Of a stretch of 64,000 nucleotides of DNA, positions 48,607-57,693 are shown one piece after another (position 1 is the stretch's first letter; the number at the start of each line of letters is the position of its first letter). The stretch spans positions 1 to 64,000 of the forward strand of contig DAIDHI010000065.1 of assembly GCA_027452025.1 (NCBI GenBank), given 5' to 3'. Origin of the DNA: Elusimicrobiota bacterium (GTDB lineage: Bacteria; Elusimicrobiota; Elusimicrobia; UBA1565; UBA9628). Under the pieces are notes generated by a model, which was given only the letters and a program-made list of their open reading frames with translations, did no database searches and was not told the origin of the DNA. A program made the position numbers and the translations under genes.

Positions 48607-51600
48607 TCCCGGCGCCTGCGCCTCCTCTCGCGTCAGTCCCAGCTGCTTGTGGAGCAGCAGCACGAGCGTGGGCTGGAACACGCGGGTCAGCAGGGCGATC
48701 GAAAGGGAGCCGCCGATGATGACGATGGCCAGCGGCCGCTGGCTCTGGGCGCCGATGCGCGTCGACATCGCCGCGGGCAGCAGTCCCAGACCGTCTATGA
48801 GCGCCGTCATGATCACGGCGCGCATGCGCCGGTCGCAGCCTCGCACGACGCAATCCACCAGCGCGTGCCCCTCGTCCCATAATTGGCGGATGTAGAAGTT
48901 CATCAGGATGCCGTCCATGATCGCGATGGCGAAGATCGAGATGAAGCCGACCGCGGCCGAGACGCTGAAGGGCGTGCGCGTCACCGCCAGCGCGACGACG
49001 CCTCCCAGGCAGGCGAGCGGGATCTGTCCCATCAGGATGAGCGTGTTGACCAGCGAGAGCGTCGCCCAATAGAGGATGCAGGCGATGATGAGCAGCGCCA
49101 GGGGGACGATGATCATGAGGCGTCGGTCGGCGTCTTGGAGCTCGCCGTATTCCCCCGCCCAGGAAACGGTCACTCCCTCGGGCAGCTTTACGCCCTCGGC
49201 GATTCGCCTCTTGGCCTCCTCGATGGCGCTCTGCATGTCGCGGCCTCGGACGCTGAAGCGGATCGGCACGTAGCGCCGAAGGCCCTCGCGGTAGATGATC
49301 GACGCGCCCTCGCGGGACTCGATGCCGGCCACTTGGGCCAGCGGCACAAAGCCGCCTCCGGGCAAGGATATCCGGATGCGCCGAATGGCGTCGAGGCTCT
49401 CCCGGTCTTCGGGTCGCCAGCGCACGACCAGATTGAAGGCGCGGTCCCCCTCCAGCACCTGCGTCACCGCTTGGCCGCCGATGGCCGCCGAGACGACGGC
49501 GTTGACGTCGCCCACGTTGAGTCCGTAGCGGGAGCAAGCGGCGCGATCGGGGGTGATCACCACGTTGGGCTGGCCCATCGAGCGGTAGACGGCGATATCG
49601 GCCATGCCGCGGACGGCCCGCATGAGGGCGCTGATGCGCCCCGCGACGTTCTCGTCGACGTCGAGGTCGGGGCCGTAGACCTTCACCGCGTTTTGGCCTT
49701 TGACGCCCGAGATGCCTTCCTCGACGTTGTCGGAGATGTACTGCGAGTAGCCGAAGCTGGCCTCGGGGAACTTCCTTCTGAGCCGGTCGTCCATCTCCTG
49801 CGTCAGCTTCTCCTTGGTCATGCCCCAGGGCCACTGCGACGTCGGCTTGAGATCGACGAAGAACTCGATGTTCGAGAAGCCCGTGACGTCGGTGCCGTCG
49901 TCGGGGCGTCCCAGCTGCGAGACGACCTGCTTGACCTCCGGGAAGGACTTGAAGACGCGGCGGGCGCCGCGGGCGACCCTGTCCGCGTTCTCCAGCGAGG
50001 TCGTCAGCGGCAGGGTGGCGCGCGCCCAGATGTTGCCTTCCTCGAGCTTGGGCAGGAACTCCCCGCCCAGCAGCGGAAAGACGGCCAAGCCGGCGACCAT
50101 GACGCCCAGGACGATCCCCAACGCGGCTTTCGGCCGCTCGACGATCTTCACGTTCAGGTTGTGATAGAAGCGGTAAACGTTCTCCCACACCGGGTTTTCC
50201 GTCTCCTTGATGCCCTGGTGGAGGTAGAAGGAGCAAAGTACGGGAGAGAGCGTGACGGCGAGCACGATCGCCACGATCAGCGCGAAGGCATAGGTGCGCG
50301 ACATCGGGGAGAAGATCACGCCCTCGACGCCGCGCATCGTGAACAGCGGCAGGAAAGCGACGAGGAAGATCACCGTGGAGTAAAGCATCGGGCCGCCCAC
50401 CTCCCGCGAGGCGCCGCGGATGCACTCCCAGTCCGATTGGCCGTGCCTGCGGTCGGTGACCATGTGCCGGAAAATGTTCTCCACGACGATGATCGTGGAG
50501 TCTATGATGATGCCGAAATCGACCGCGCCCAAGGAGAGGAGGTTGGCCGGCGTGTTCGTCAGATAAAGCAGGATGAAGGCCCCGCACATCGCCAGAGGGA
50601 TGTTGACGACGGCGATCAGCGCCGCGCGAGGGCTGCCGAGGAAAAAGATCAAGACGAGGAAGACGATGAGGATGCCGAGGGTGACGTTCTCGAAGACGGT
50701 GCGCAGCGTCGCGCGGACGAGATCGGTCCGGTCGTAGATCGAGACGACCTTGAAGCCCTTGGGCAGAAGCCCGGAACCGTTGAGGTGTTTGACCCGGTCC
50801 TCGACCTGCTTGAGCGTCTTGAGCGTGTCGCCGTACTTGCGCATCAAGACGACCCCTTCCACGATCTCGTCGACGTCGTCGCGGCCGACGATGCCGAGCC
50901 TGGGCGCGAAGCCCACGGCCGCGTCCGCTACGTCCTGGACGCGCACCGGCGTGCCTTTAGCCGCCGAGATGGTGATCTTGCCGATGTCGTCGAGCGTCTT
51001 GATGAAGCCGATGCCCCGGACGTCGAAGGCCTGGTCGCCGACGTCGAGGAAGCTGCCGCCGACGTTCATGTTGGCGTCGGCGACGGCGCCGGTGAGTGCG
51101 GTCAAGCTTACGCCGTAGTGGGCCAGCTTCTCGGCATCGACGTCGACGTGGTATTCCTTCGTCAGGCCTCCGAAGCGCGAGGCGTCCTCCACGCCGCCGT
51201 CGGGAATGGTGCGCAGTTGGTTGCGCACGATCCAGTCCTGGACCTCTGCTTCCTTCATGAGATCGTGGTCCGGGCTGACGATCTCGTAGCGCATGATCTC
51301 GCCGATGGGATTCTCGGGGCTGAGCTGCGGGCCGGCCCCGGGCAGCGGTAGAGGCGTCATCGCCAGGCGGTTGAGCGTCTCGGCCCGGTCCCGGTAATAG
51401 TCGCTGCTCCAGTCGAAGTAGAGCTTGACGTCGGAAAGCCCGAACAGGGAGATCGTCCGTATCTTCTGGAGGTGGAGCATCCCGGCCAGTCCCCACTCCA
51501 GCGGGACCGTGACCAAGCGCTCGACTTCCTCGGCGCTCATGCCGAGGGGCTGGGTCACCAGCTCCACCTCCGGCTGCAGCGGATCCGGGTAGGCCTCGAT

Positions 51601-51705
51601 GTCGAGGCCTCGGAAAGCGAGTATCCCGCCGAGAGCGACGAGGACGGCGCCCGCGACGACGAGGCCGCGCTCCTTGAGCGCCATGTTCATGAGCCAGCGC
51701 AGCAT
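48571..51705 (-). CDS. HME-type RND efflux pump (CzcA-like)
   Basis: The 1044-residue protein has 12 transmembrane helices in the RND pattern, with two large periplasmic loops. Helix 4 reads LGAVDFGIIIDSTIIVVEN. The D-F-G-x3-D-x6-E spacing is the signature of heavy-metal RND pumps of the divalent (Co/Zn/Ni) type. It works with the adaptor and TolC-like genes upstream on the same strand. The metal cannot be fixed from sequence; no metal-specific Met cluster of the CusA type is obvious. Confidence 0.92.
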   Translation of the reverse strand: MLRWLMNMALKERGLVVAGAVLVALGGILAFRGLDIEAYPDPLQPEVELVTQPLGMSAEEVERLVTVPLEWGLAGMLHLQKIRTISLFGLSDVKLYFDWSSDYYRDRAETLNRLAMTPLPLPGAGPQLSPENPIGEIMRYEIVSPDHDLMKEAEVQDWIVRNQLRTIPDGGVEDASRFGGLTKEYHVDVDAEKLAHYGVSLTALTGAVADANMNVGGSFLDVGDQAFDVRGIGFIKTLDDIGKITISAAKGTPVRVQDVADAAVGFAPRLGIVGRDDVDEIVEGVVLMRKYGDTLKTLKQVEDRVKHLNGSGLLPKGFKVVSIYDRTDLVRATLRTVFENVTLGILIVFLVLIFFLGSPRAALIAVVNIPLAMCGAFILLYLTNTPANLLSLGAVDFGIIIDSTIIVVENIFRHMVTDRRHGQSDWECIRGASREVGGPMLYSTVIFLVAFLPLFTMRGVEGVIFSPMSRTYAFALIVAIVLAVTLSPVLCSFYLHQGIKETENPVWENVYRFYHNLNVKIVERPKAALGIVLGVMVAGLAVFPLLGGEFLPKLEEGNIWARATLPLTTSLENADRVARGARRVFKSFPEVKQVVSQLGRPDDGTDVTGFSNIEFFVDLKPTSQWPWGMTKEKLTQEMDDRLRRKFPEASFGYSQYISDNVEEGISGVKGQNAVKVYGPDLDVDENVAGRISALMRAVRGMADIAVYRSMGQPNVVITPDRAACSRYGLNVGDVNAVVSAAIGGQAVTQVLEGDRAFNLVVRWRPEDRESLDAIRRIRISLPGGGFVPLAQVAGIESREGASIIYREGLRRYVPIRFSVRGRDMQSAIEEAKRRIAEGVKLPEGVTVSWAGEYGELQDADRRLMIIVPLALLIIACILYWATLSLVNTLILMGQIPLACLGGVVALAVTRTPFSVSAAVGFISIFAIAIMDGILMNFYIRQLWDEGHALVDCVVRGCDRRMRAVIMTALIDGLGLLPAAMSTRIGAQSQRPLAIVIIGGSLSIALLTRVFQPTLVLLLHKQLGLTREEAQAPGLGAAADLKELA

Positions 51706-51732
51706 CGCTCCCCCTTTGCCTCGCCCGCCCGG

Positions 51733-52797
51733 TCAGTCGCTCTCGCCCCGGCTTCGGTGCCAGAGGGCGTTTAGCCGCAGCGACTCGGGCAGCACGAGCT
51801 CGCCGGTCTTTAGGCCGGAGACGACGCGGGCGTAGCCGCGCTCGTTCCAGCTGCTGATCTCGACTTTCCGGCGCTCCACCGAGTTCGCGCCGGTCTCGAC
51901 GAAGGCGTAGTAGGAGTCGCCGTCGAACACCAGCGACTTCTGCGGCACGACGAGCGCCGCCGCGGGCTTGGTCAAGACGCGCACGCGCGCTAGCATGCGC
52001 GGGCGAAGCCTCCCTCCGGGGTTCTCCACCTCGCATCTGATCTGCGCCGTATGGGACTCGGGGTCGATCTCGGGGCTGACGCGCGAGATCTTGCCTCGGA
52101 AGACTTCATCGGGATAGGCCGCCGTGACGGCCGCCAGCTCCTGGCCGACCTGCACGCGGCCCAGGTCCACTTCGTAGACGTCGGCGGTGATCCACACCCT
52201 GTCCAAGCGGCCGACTTGGAAGAGCGCGTCTCCGGGGTTGACGCTCGCCCCGCGCAGGGAGTCGTTCTGGAGAATGACCCCGCCGATGGGGGCCTTGAGG
52301 GCGATCACGGTCGAGGGCCGCTTGAGCGCCTCGATGTCGGAGTCCTCCATCCCCAGCAGCTCGAGCTTGCGCTTGGCCGCCTGCGCCATCCAGGCGCCCG
52401 CTTGGACGATCGCCCGGGAGCCCGTCATGCCCTTGGCTTGCAGATACTCGGCCTCGGCCGTGAGGAAGTCCGGGCTGTAGAGCTTGAGGATGGGCTGGCC
52501 CTCGGCGACGGTCTCCCAAAGGCTTGTGTCCACCTCCTCGATGCGTCCACGGACGCGCGAGGAGATGGTGGCGATGCGCCGGTCGTCGAAGGCGACTTGG
52601 CCCGTCGTTTCGAGCACGCCGGGAAGCAGGACCTCTCGCACCCTCGCGGCCTTGGCGCCGGACGGCTCGCCGGCGGCCGCCTCCACGTGGAAGCCCGCGG
52701 CGGGCGCGCGGCCGGCGGGGCCGCCGGCCGCGACCTGGCCGCTCGAGGCGCGTGAAAGAGCGGCGATGGCGAATAGAGTCAGCGCGATTTGTTTCAT
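51733..52797 (-). CDS. RND periplasmic adaptor (CusB/HlyD family)
   Basis: The 354-residue protein has a signal peptide (ALTLFAIAALSRASS) and the membrane-fusion order: lipoyl/barrel-sandwich half (TGQVAFDDRRIATISSRVRGRIEEV), an alpha-hairpin (about 110-160, FLTAEAEYLQAKGMTG), the second lipoyl half (APIGGVILQNDSLRGASVNPGDALFQVG), and a beta barrel and C-terminal domain (VPQKSLVFDGDSYYAFVE). It bridges the RND pump and outer-membrane channel. The TolC gene overlaps it by 4 nt. Confidence 0.9.
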   Translation of the reverse strand: MKQIALTLFAIAALSRASSGQVAAGGPAGRAPAAGFHVEAAAGEPSGAKAARVREVLLPGVLETTGQVAFDDRRIATISSRVRGRIEEVDTSLWETVAEGQPILKLYSPDFLTAEAEYLQAKGMTGSRAIVQAGAWMAQAAKRKLELLGMEDSDIEALKRPSTVIALKAPIGGVILQNDSLRGASVNPGDALFQVGRLDRVWITADVYEVDLGRVQVGQELAAVTAAYPDEVFRGKISRVSPEIDPESHTAQIRCEVENPGGRLRPRMLARVRVLTKPAAALVVPQKSLVFDGDSYYAFVETGANSVERRKVEISSWNERGYARVVSGLKTGELVLPESLRLNALWHRSRGESD

Positions 52798-54050
52798 GGC
52801 TTTTGGGCTCCCCCCATGGCCTGCTCCAGGGCGACGCGGCCCGCGAGGAACTGGTTGACGGCCGCCAGGTAGCCGAGGCGCGAGGAATAGACGCTCTGCA
52901 GTATGCTCGACAGCGTCGTGAAATCGATCTGTTTCGACTGATAGGAGATCAACGCGACCTTGAAGTTCTGGGCCGCCAGCGGCACGAGCAGATCTCTATA
53001 GAGGACGGCGTTGCGATACGCCTGCCGGGTCGACCGGTAGAGCTCGACGACGGACGCCATTGCCTGCAGCTCGGCGAGGCGCCGGTTGTCGCGGGCGGCC
53101 TCCAGCAGCCGAGAGGCCGCCGCGGCGTCTTCCTTTTGATGGAACCAGAAGAAGACCGGGACGCTCATGCCGATCGTCAGCGTGTTGTCTCGTACGTCGC
53201 CGGGCTGCGGAGCGAAGGATTCCTCGTAGAAGCGGTTATAGGCGTAGGACGCGCTGAAGTCGGGCAGCATCTCCATCCGCGCCAGCGTCCGAGCCGTCCC
53301 GGCGTTCTTCTCCGTCAGCGCGGCCGCGAGCAGTTCTTGGCGGCTCTCCAGGGCTCGCCGCTCGACGGCGTCGAGCGTCCACTCCAGCGGCTCGAGCTCC
53401 AGGCCGCCGGCCAGTTCCAGCGGCGACTCCGGATCGCGGCCCAGCACCAAGTTCAAGGCCGCCTCGTCGTTGGCCTCGGCCATCCTGCCGATCTGGGCGC
53501 CTTCGCGCGCCTGCGAGACGGCGGACTGGGCGCTGATGAGGTCGGTCTGGGAGGCGCGATTGGCGGTGTAGGCCACCTTGGCGATCTCCAGGACTTCCGA
53601 GAAGGCGCCCGCGCTCTCCAGGCAGATGTGAGCCGCGGCGCTGTCCAGCAGGGTCTGATAGAAGGCGATTCGCGCTTGCGTCGAGGCGTCGCGCACGGCC
53701 GCTTGATAGGTCAGCCGCGCGATTTCGGCCGCACGCCGGGCCGACTTGCCCTGTAGCCAGGACTTGCCGGGGAACTGGAAGTTCTCGCTCACCTGATACG
53801 CCGCCCCTTGCGGATGGTTGACGCCGGCGATGCTGTCGGCCGCGCTGTAGCTGACGGCCGGGTCCTGAGGGCTGTAGGCTTGGTCGATTTGATGGGCCGC
53901 GGCGCGATACTGAGCCTGGGCGGCGCGCACTTGAGGATTGTCGGCGACGGCCTGCCGCACGACGTCGTCGATGGACAGCGCGATCGCGGCGGCGGCGTTC
54001 GCCGCGAGGAGCAGCGTGCCGCATGCAAGGCCAAAGGCGAGGACGCGCAT
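52794..54050 (-). CDS. TolC-like outer-membrane efflux protein (HME operon)
   Basis: The protein is about 418 aa from ATG 54050; GTG 54056, two codons earlier, is possible. It has a signal peptide (VLAFGLACGTLLLAANAAAA) and the outer-membrane factor pattern with two similar halves of coiled-coil helix pairs (SIDDVVRQAVADNPQVRAAQAQYRAA, LGYLAAVNQFLAGRVALEQAMG). It forms the outer channel of the pump. TATACC lies 10 nt before the ATG, with AGGTGAG in between. Confidence 0.88.
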   Translation of the reverse strand: MRVLAFGLACGTLLLAANAAAAIALSIDDVVRQAVADNPQVRAAQAQYRAAAHQIDQAYSPQDPAVSYSAADSIAGVNHPQGAAYQVSENFQFPGKSWLQGKSARRAAEIARLTYQAAVRDASTQARIAFYQTLLDSAAAHICLESAGAFSEVLEIAKVAYTANRASQTDLISAQSAVSQAREGAQIGRMAEANDEAALNLVLGRDPESPLELAGGLELEPLEWTLDAVERRALESRQELLAAALTEKNAGTARTLARMEMLPDFSASYAYNRFYEESFAPQPGDVRDNTLTIGMSVPVFFWFHQKEDAAAASRLLEAARDNRRLAELQAMASVVELYRSTRQAYRNAVLYRDLLVPLAAQNFKVALISYQSKQIDFTTLSSILQSVYSSRLGYLAAVNQFLAGRVALEQAMGGAQKP

Positions 54051-54129
54051 TCTCACCTAAGGTATACGAATGAGGCGCGAATTAGTTCCCTTGCCGGGAA
54101 GGGGCCCTTGGGGCGGACCGGGAAATCAA

Positions 54130-54221
<92 letters not shown>

Positions 54222-54415
54222 AAATCGGTGCTGCCGGGTGATGATAGCAAATTGGCCTCGCCGCGACTGCTAGAGCGAGGCGAGAAGCCGTCTGGCCCCC
54301 TGCCGAACTGCTCCTAAAAATCCGGAGCGCCGCCCAGCCCGCGTTCACCCGAGAGTAACCTGGACGGTACGCCCTCATTACAGATCGTTGACGCGCGCTT
54401 TCTTACCATGTGGGC
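54222..54415. other. Intergenic region after tRNA-Ser
   Basis: The region holds the likely tRNA promoter (TATCAT at 54241-54246, minus) and a 7-bp inverted repeat (GCCTCGC at 54255-54261, GCGAGGC at 54275-54281) without a T run. A TTGACG at 54388-54393 is too close to the next -10-like box to form a standard promoter. I see no other gene. Confidence 0.5.
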
Positions 54416-54679
54416 GTGCCGGAAATGAATCGCCGATCATCGTCGCTATCCGCATTCCTGGCCCTCCTGGCCGGCCTCGCGCTCGACGCGATGCCGGCAT
54501 CGGCGATTTCACCCGCGCCTCACCGGCGCAACGATGCTTCAGCGCTGGGGATTGGTCCTGATCGTTCTAGGAATCCTGGCCTTCGCGCAGGCTTGGCGCC
54601 TGATGCGTCGGAAGTCGCCGCGCGTGGGTCCTTTCGCGCAAGCCTTCGCCATGGCGATTGCGCCGGCCATCGCGCGTAA
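54416..54679 (+). CDS. Possible small secreted protein
   Basis: A frame of about 87 codons from GTG 54416 starts with a fair signal peptide (MNRRSSSLSAFLALLAGLALDAMPASA) and continues with a basic, low-complexity tail. TACCAT at 54404-54409 lies 6 nt before the GTG, the same spacing as at established genes here. A second frame (54534-54722) overlaps its end and encodes a small membrane-like peptide (LVLIVLGILAFAQAWRLM). One of the two, or a frameshifted remnant joining them, is possible. No homology is recognised. Confidence 0.35.
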   Translation: MPEMNRRSSSLSAFLALLAGLALDAMPASAISPAPHRRNDASALGIGPDRSRNPGLRAGLAPDASEVAARGSFRASLRHGDCAGHRA

Positions 54680-54702
54680 TGGAATCCGCTCGCGCGCAAT
54701 GC

Positions 54703-54708
54703 TAGAGT
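54703..54708 (+). promoter_or_regulatory. TAGAGT -10 box 6 nt before hydrolase start
   Basis: The hexamer precedes the ATG at 54715 by 6 nt without a ribosome binding site. Confidence 0.5.
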
Positions 54709-54714
54709 GTCGTT

Positions 54715-55320
54715 ATGGCTGAACTGACTTTAAATCCGGCAAAGACCGCTCTGGTCGTCATTGATCTTCAAAAAGGAATCGTCGGCATGCCGACCGAGCC
54801 CCGAAGCTCGGCCGAAGTCGTCCAAAACGCCAAACGCTTGTCCCAGGCCTTGCGCGCGGCCGGGGCTTTCATCGTTTGGGTGCGGGTTTCCGGTTCTTCC
54901 GACGGCAAGGATAGGCTGAGCCAGGCCTGCGACTCCCCGATGGGAGCGGGGATCAAATTCCCGAGCGGTTGGGATGAACTCGTCCCTGAGCTGGCGTCCG
55001 AGGAAAAAGATCACGTCGTCACCAAGAAGCAGTGGGGCGCGTTCTACGGAACGGACCTCGACTTGCAGCTGCGCCGGCGCGGGATCGCAACGATCGTTCT
55101 CTGCGGCATCGCCACCTGCTACGGCGTGGAAAGCACGGCCCGCGACGCCTATGAGCGGGGCTACGAGCTGGTCTTCGCCGAGGACGCCATGGCCTCGCGC
55201 TGCGCCGCGGAGCATGAGCATTCCGTCAAGCGCATTTTCCCGCGCCTGGGCCGCGTGCGCGCCTCTTCCGAGATTCTGAGCGCCCTGGGCGCAGGCACTC
55301 TTCCCGGCGCGGCGCGATAA
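54715..55320 (+). CDS. Isochorismatase-family cysteine hydrolase
   Basis: The 201-residue protein has the Asp-Lys-Cys triad: Asp17 in ALVVIDLQKG, Lys in HVVTKKQWGAFYGT (about residue 103), and Cys in CGIATCYGVESTARDA (about residue 140). The cis-peptide region before the Cys is normal. Members hydrolyse isochorismate, nicotinamide, carbamoyl groups or similar. The specific substrate is not clear. The CLC gene follows after 12 nt, so they may be co-transcribed. Confidence 0.9.
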   Translation: MAELTLNPAKTALVVIDLQKGIVGMPTEPRSSAEVVQNAKRLSQALRAAGAFIVWVRVSGSSDGKDRLSQACDSPMGAGIKFPSGWDELVPELASEEKDHVVTKKQWGAFYGTDLDLQLRRRGIATIVLCGIATCYGVESTARDAYERGYELVFAEDAMASRCAAEHEHSVKRIFPRLGRVRASSEILSALGAGTLPGAAR

Positions 55321-55332
55321 GCTCGGCCGCGC

Positions 55333-56679
55333 ATGCCGAGACCCGACGAAGCGATCCCCGCCACGCTGGCGCGCCCCGGCGCGATGCGGTTTTGGCTGGC
55401 CGTCTGCTTGATCGGCACCACCACCGGCTTGGCCGCGGCGGCGCTCACCCGGCTGCTGGAACTCGTGCAGGGCGCGGTCTGGCGGGGATCCGGCACCAAT
55501 ATTATCCAGGCCGCCAGCCGCGCGGACCTGACGCGGCACGTCCTCGTGCTCCTCGCGGCGGGCATTCTCATCGGCGTCGGACAGCTCATCCTGACGGAGC
55601 TGTCGAGCGGCAACGGCATCGATACCACGGCGGCCATCTGGTTTTACGCGGGGCGCATGCCCGTCTTGCGGACGCTGGGCAGCGCGCTGCTGTCGATCTT
55701 TGCCGTGGGCATGGGCGCGTCCATGGGACGAGAGGGCGCGCCCAAGCAGGCGGGCGCCGTCTTCGCGAACCTTTTCTCGGATGCCGAAGGCCTCTCCGAT
55801 GAGCAGCGCAGGTTGCTGGTCGCCTGCGGCGCGGGAGCGGGCATGGGAGCGGCTTACGGGGTCCCCCTGGGCGGCTCGCTCTTCGCGCTGGAAGTGATGC
55901 GCGGGGAACTGGCCTTGCGCTTCGTTCTGCCGGCGCTTTTTGCCTCGCTCATCGCGACCGGCGTTTCGTGGCTGGCGCTGCCCAACGCGCCGACTTACAG
56001 CATTGCGCCATTCACGAATTCGGCGGCCCTGATGGCGTGGGTGATCGTGACCGCTCCCATCTTCGCGTTCGGGTCGGTCCTTTATGTGCGCCTAGTCCGC
56101 TGGGCCGATAAGAACAAGCCGGGCGGCTGGCGGCGTTTCATCGCCCCTGCGGTGGTTCTGGGCCTGCTGGGACTCGTCTCGGCGCGGTTTCCGCAGATAC
56201 TGGGCAACGGCAAGGACCTTTCGCAAGCGGTCTTTGCCGGCCAGATTGGGACGCAACTCGTCCTGGCCCTGCTTCTGCTCAAGCCGCTGGCCACCATCAT
56301 GTGCATGCGCAGCGGCGTGCCCGGAGGCCTGTTCACGCCGTCTCTGACATTCGGCGCGCTGCTGGGCGCGGCGCTCGGACATGCCTGGAGCGCCTTCTGC
56401 CCGGGCGTGCCGGCGGGATTTTTCGCCTTGCTCGGCGCCGGCGCCGTCCTCGCCGCGACGACCCAAGGGCCGATCTCGGCGGTCGTCCTGATCATGGAGT
56501 TGACGGGCAGAGACCGGTCGTTCATTTTGCCGCTGATCCTGATCGCCGGCATTGCCACTCTGATCGCCCGTTCGATCGATCACCGTTCCATTTATGACGC
56601 GCGCCTGAGCGATGAACAAGTGGCCAAGAGGCGCGACCTGCGGGACCGGGAACGGAGCGAGTTCGAAGCGCCGCGATAG
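55333..56679 (+). CDS. CLC-family chloride channel/antiporter
   Basis: The 448-residue protein has about 12 hydrophobic segments. CLC motifs are GMGASMGREGAPKQAGA (the GREGP motif with Pro changed to Ala but the gating Glu kept), GAGAGMGAAYGVPLGGSLFALEV, and SGVPGGLFTPSLTFGA near the centre. The typical GSGIP serine motif of the first half (usually before helix D) is read as SSGNGIDT, so Cl- selectivity could differ. It probably exchanges or conducts an anion. No CBS domains are present. Confidence 0.87.
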   Translation: MPRPDEAIPATLARPGAMRFWLAVCLIGTTTGLAAAALTRLLELVQGAVWRGSGTNIIQAASRADLTRHVLVLLAAGILIGVGQLILTELSSGNGIDTTAAIWFYAGRMPVLRTLGSALLSIFAVGMGASMGREGAPKQAGAVFANLFSDAEGLSDEQRRLLVACGAGAGMGAAYGVPLGGSLFALEVMRGELALRFVLPALFASLIATGVSWLALPNAPTYSIAPFTNSAALMAWVIVTAPIFAFGSVLYVRLVRWADKNKPGGWRRFIAPAVVLGLLGLVSARFPQILGNGKDLSQAVFAGQIGTQLVLALLLLKPLATIMCMRSGVPGGLFTPSLTFGALLGAALGHAWSAFCPGVPAGFFALLGAGAVLAATTQGPISAVVLIMELTGRDRSFILPLILIAGIATLIARSIDHRSIYDARLSDEQVAKRRDLRDRERSEFEAPR

Positions 56680-56711
56680 CCCGGCGTCCGTGGAGAACGC
56701 CAGCGGCCCGG

Positions 56712-57569
56712 CTAGCGCCGCTTCCAGACGCCGGTGATCGGCGCGGCGCTGGCGTCGTGGAGGCCGAGCGTCCCCAGCCCAAGGCCGTCTTCGACGGTGC
56801 GCAGCAGGCTGTAGTGGTTGTAGAACCGCTTGGAGACCGCGCCGCGGCGGACCATGTCGCCTCGAAGGGCCGTGTAGACCCGATTGGGCCCCCCCCGGTT
56901 GGAGTCTTCGTCGAAGGTAACGGCCAAAAGCGCGCCGTGGGGCCAGCGCGCCAGCAGGGGCCCAAAACGCCTGGCGAACCAGGCGTCGGCGTAGGCCGCG
57001 CTCGTGTCGTGTCCGTCGTCGTCGAGGTTGGGAATATAGAGCGAGAAGTCGGGCAGACGCTCGGCCTTGAGGTCGGCGTCGAGCCGGTCGGCGTTGACGA
57101 GCTTGGCGCAGTCCGCGGGGTTTTGCTGGACGCTGGCAAAGCTCGCCAGAGGATTGTGCCTGCGGACGTAGCGGCCGATGCGCATACTCAGGTCGCAATG
57201 GCCGGGGTAGCCCTCGGCGTAGACTTTCCAGCTCGAGTGTTTGCGGTTCAGCAGAGTGGCGAGGCTGGGCGCGGCGATGTCGACTTTGAAGTCGTCATGG
57301 ACTCCCTGCGTGCCGCCGGACACCAAGGCGACGTAGTTGGGCTGCGACGGGTGCCGGATGGCGTAATAGTCGGCGAGGTAGGCGCCGGAGCTGGCGAATG
57401 AGCGAAAGAAGGGCTGGGCGAGGGCGTCGGAGGCGTCGGTGTTCTCGAACACGACGATCATGACCTTGCGAAAGGGCGGCCGGGCCCGCGCGCGGCGGGC
57501 GTGGGACGCGGCCAAGGCGGGCGCGCAGAGGGCGGCGCTCAGGGCGACGGCGAGCGCTGCGCGGGTCAT
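56712..57569 (-). CDS. Secreted phosphoesterase-family protein (acid phosphatase-like)
   Basis: The 285-residue protein has a signal peptide (AALAVALSAALCAPALAA). It has the alkaline-phosphatase-like phosphoesterase (PF04185-type) pattern: IVVFENTDASDAL, IRHPSQPNYVALVSG, YIPNLDDDGHDT, VTFDEDSN, and NHYSLLRTVEDGLGL. It may be a phospholipase C or acid phosphatase in the periplasm or outside the cell. TAGAAT lies 6 nt before the ATG. Confidence 0.87.
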   Translation of the reverse strand: MTRAALAVALSAALCAPALAASHARRARARPPFRKVMIVVFENTDASDALAQPFFRSFASSGAYLADYYAIRHPSQPNYVALVSGGTQGVHDDFKVDIAAPSLATLLNRKHSSWKVYAEGYPGHCDLSMRIGRYVRRHNPLASFASVQQNPADCAKLVNADRLDADLKAERLPDFSLYIPNLDDDGHDTSAAYADAWFARRFGPLLARWPHGALLAVTFDEDSNRGGPNRVYTALRGDMVRRGAVSKRFYNHYSLLRTVEDGLGLGTLGLHDASAAPITGVWKRR

Positions 57570-57575
57570 GAAGGG

Positions 57576-57581
57576 ATTCTA
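57576..57581 (-). promoter_or_regulatory. TAGAAT -10 box 6 nt before phosphoesterase
   Basis: The hexamer is 6 nt upstream of the ATG at 57569, without a Shine-Dalgarno motif. Confidence 0.55.
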
Positions 57582-57681
57582 GCACACGCGGGAGTCGGGC
57601 GCAGGGCGTGACGACCGGCCGATCTCCGCGCACATTGCCGCGATGTAATGATGAGGTAAGACTTCGGCAACGTGGGTTTTG

Positions 57682-57687
57682 TATAAA
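57682..57687 (+). promoter_or_regulatory. TATAAA -10 box 6 nt before GTG 57694
   Basis: This box overlaps the second codon of a possible earlier TTG start at 57679, so GTG 57694 is the better start. Confidence 0.5.
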
Positions 57688-57693
57688 CTCGGG

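Noticed and set aside
56680-56711. Terminator hairpin between the CLC and phosphoesterase genes
   Set aside because: The apparent inverted repeat (TAGCCCGG and CCCGGCTA) does not pair in register, and there is no T run.
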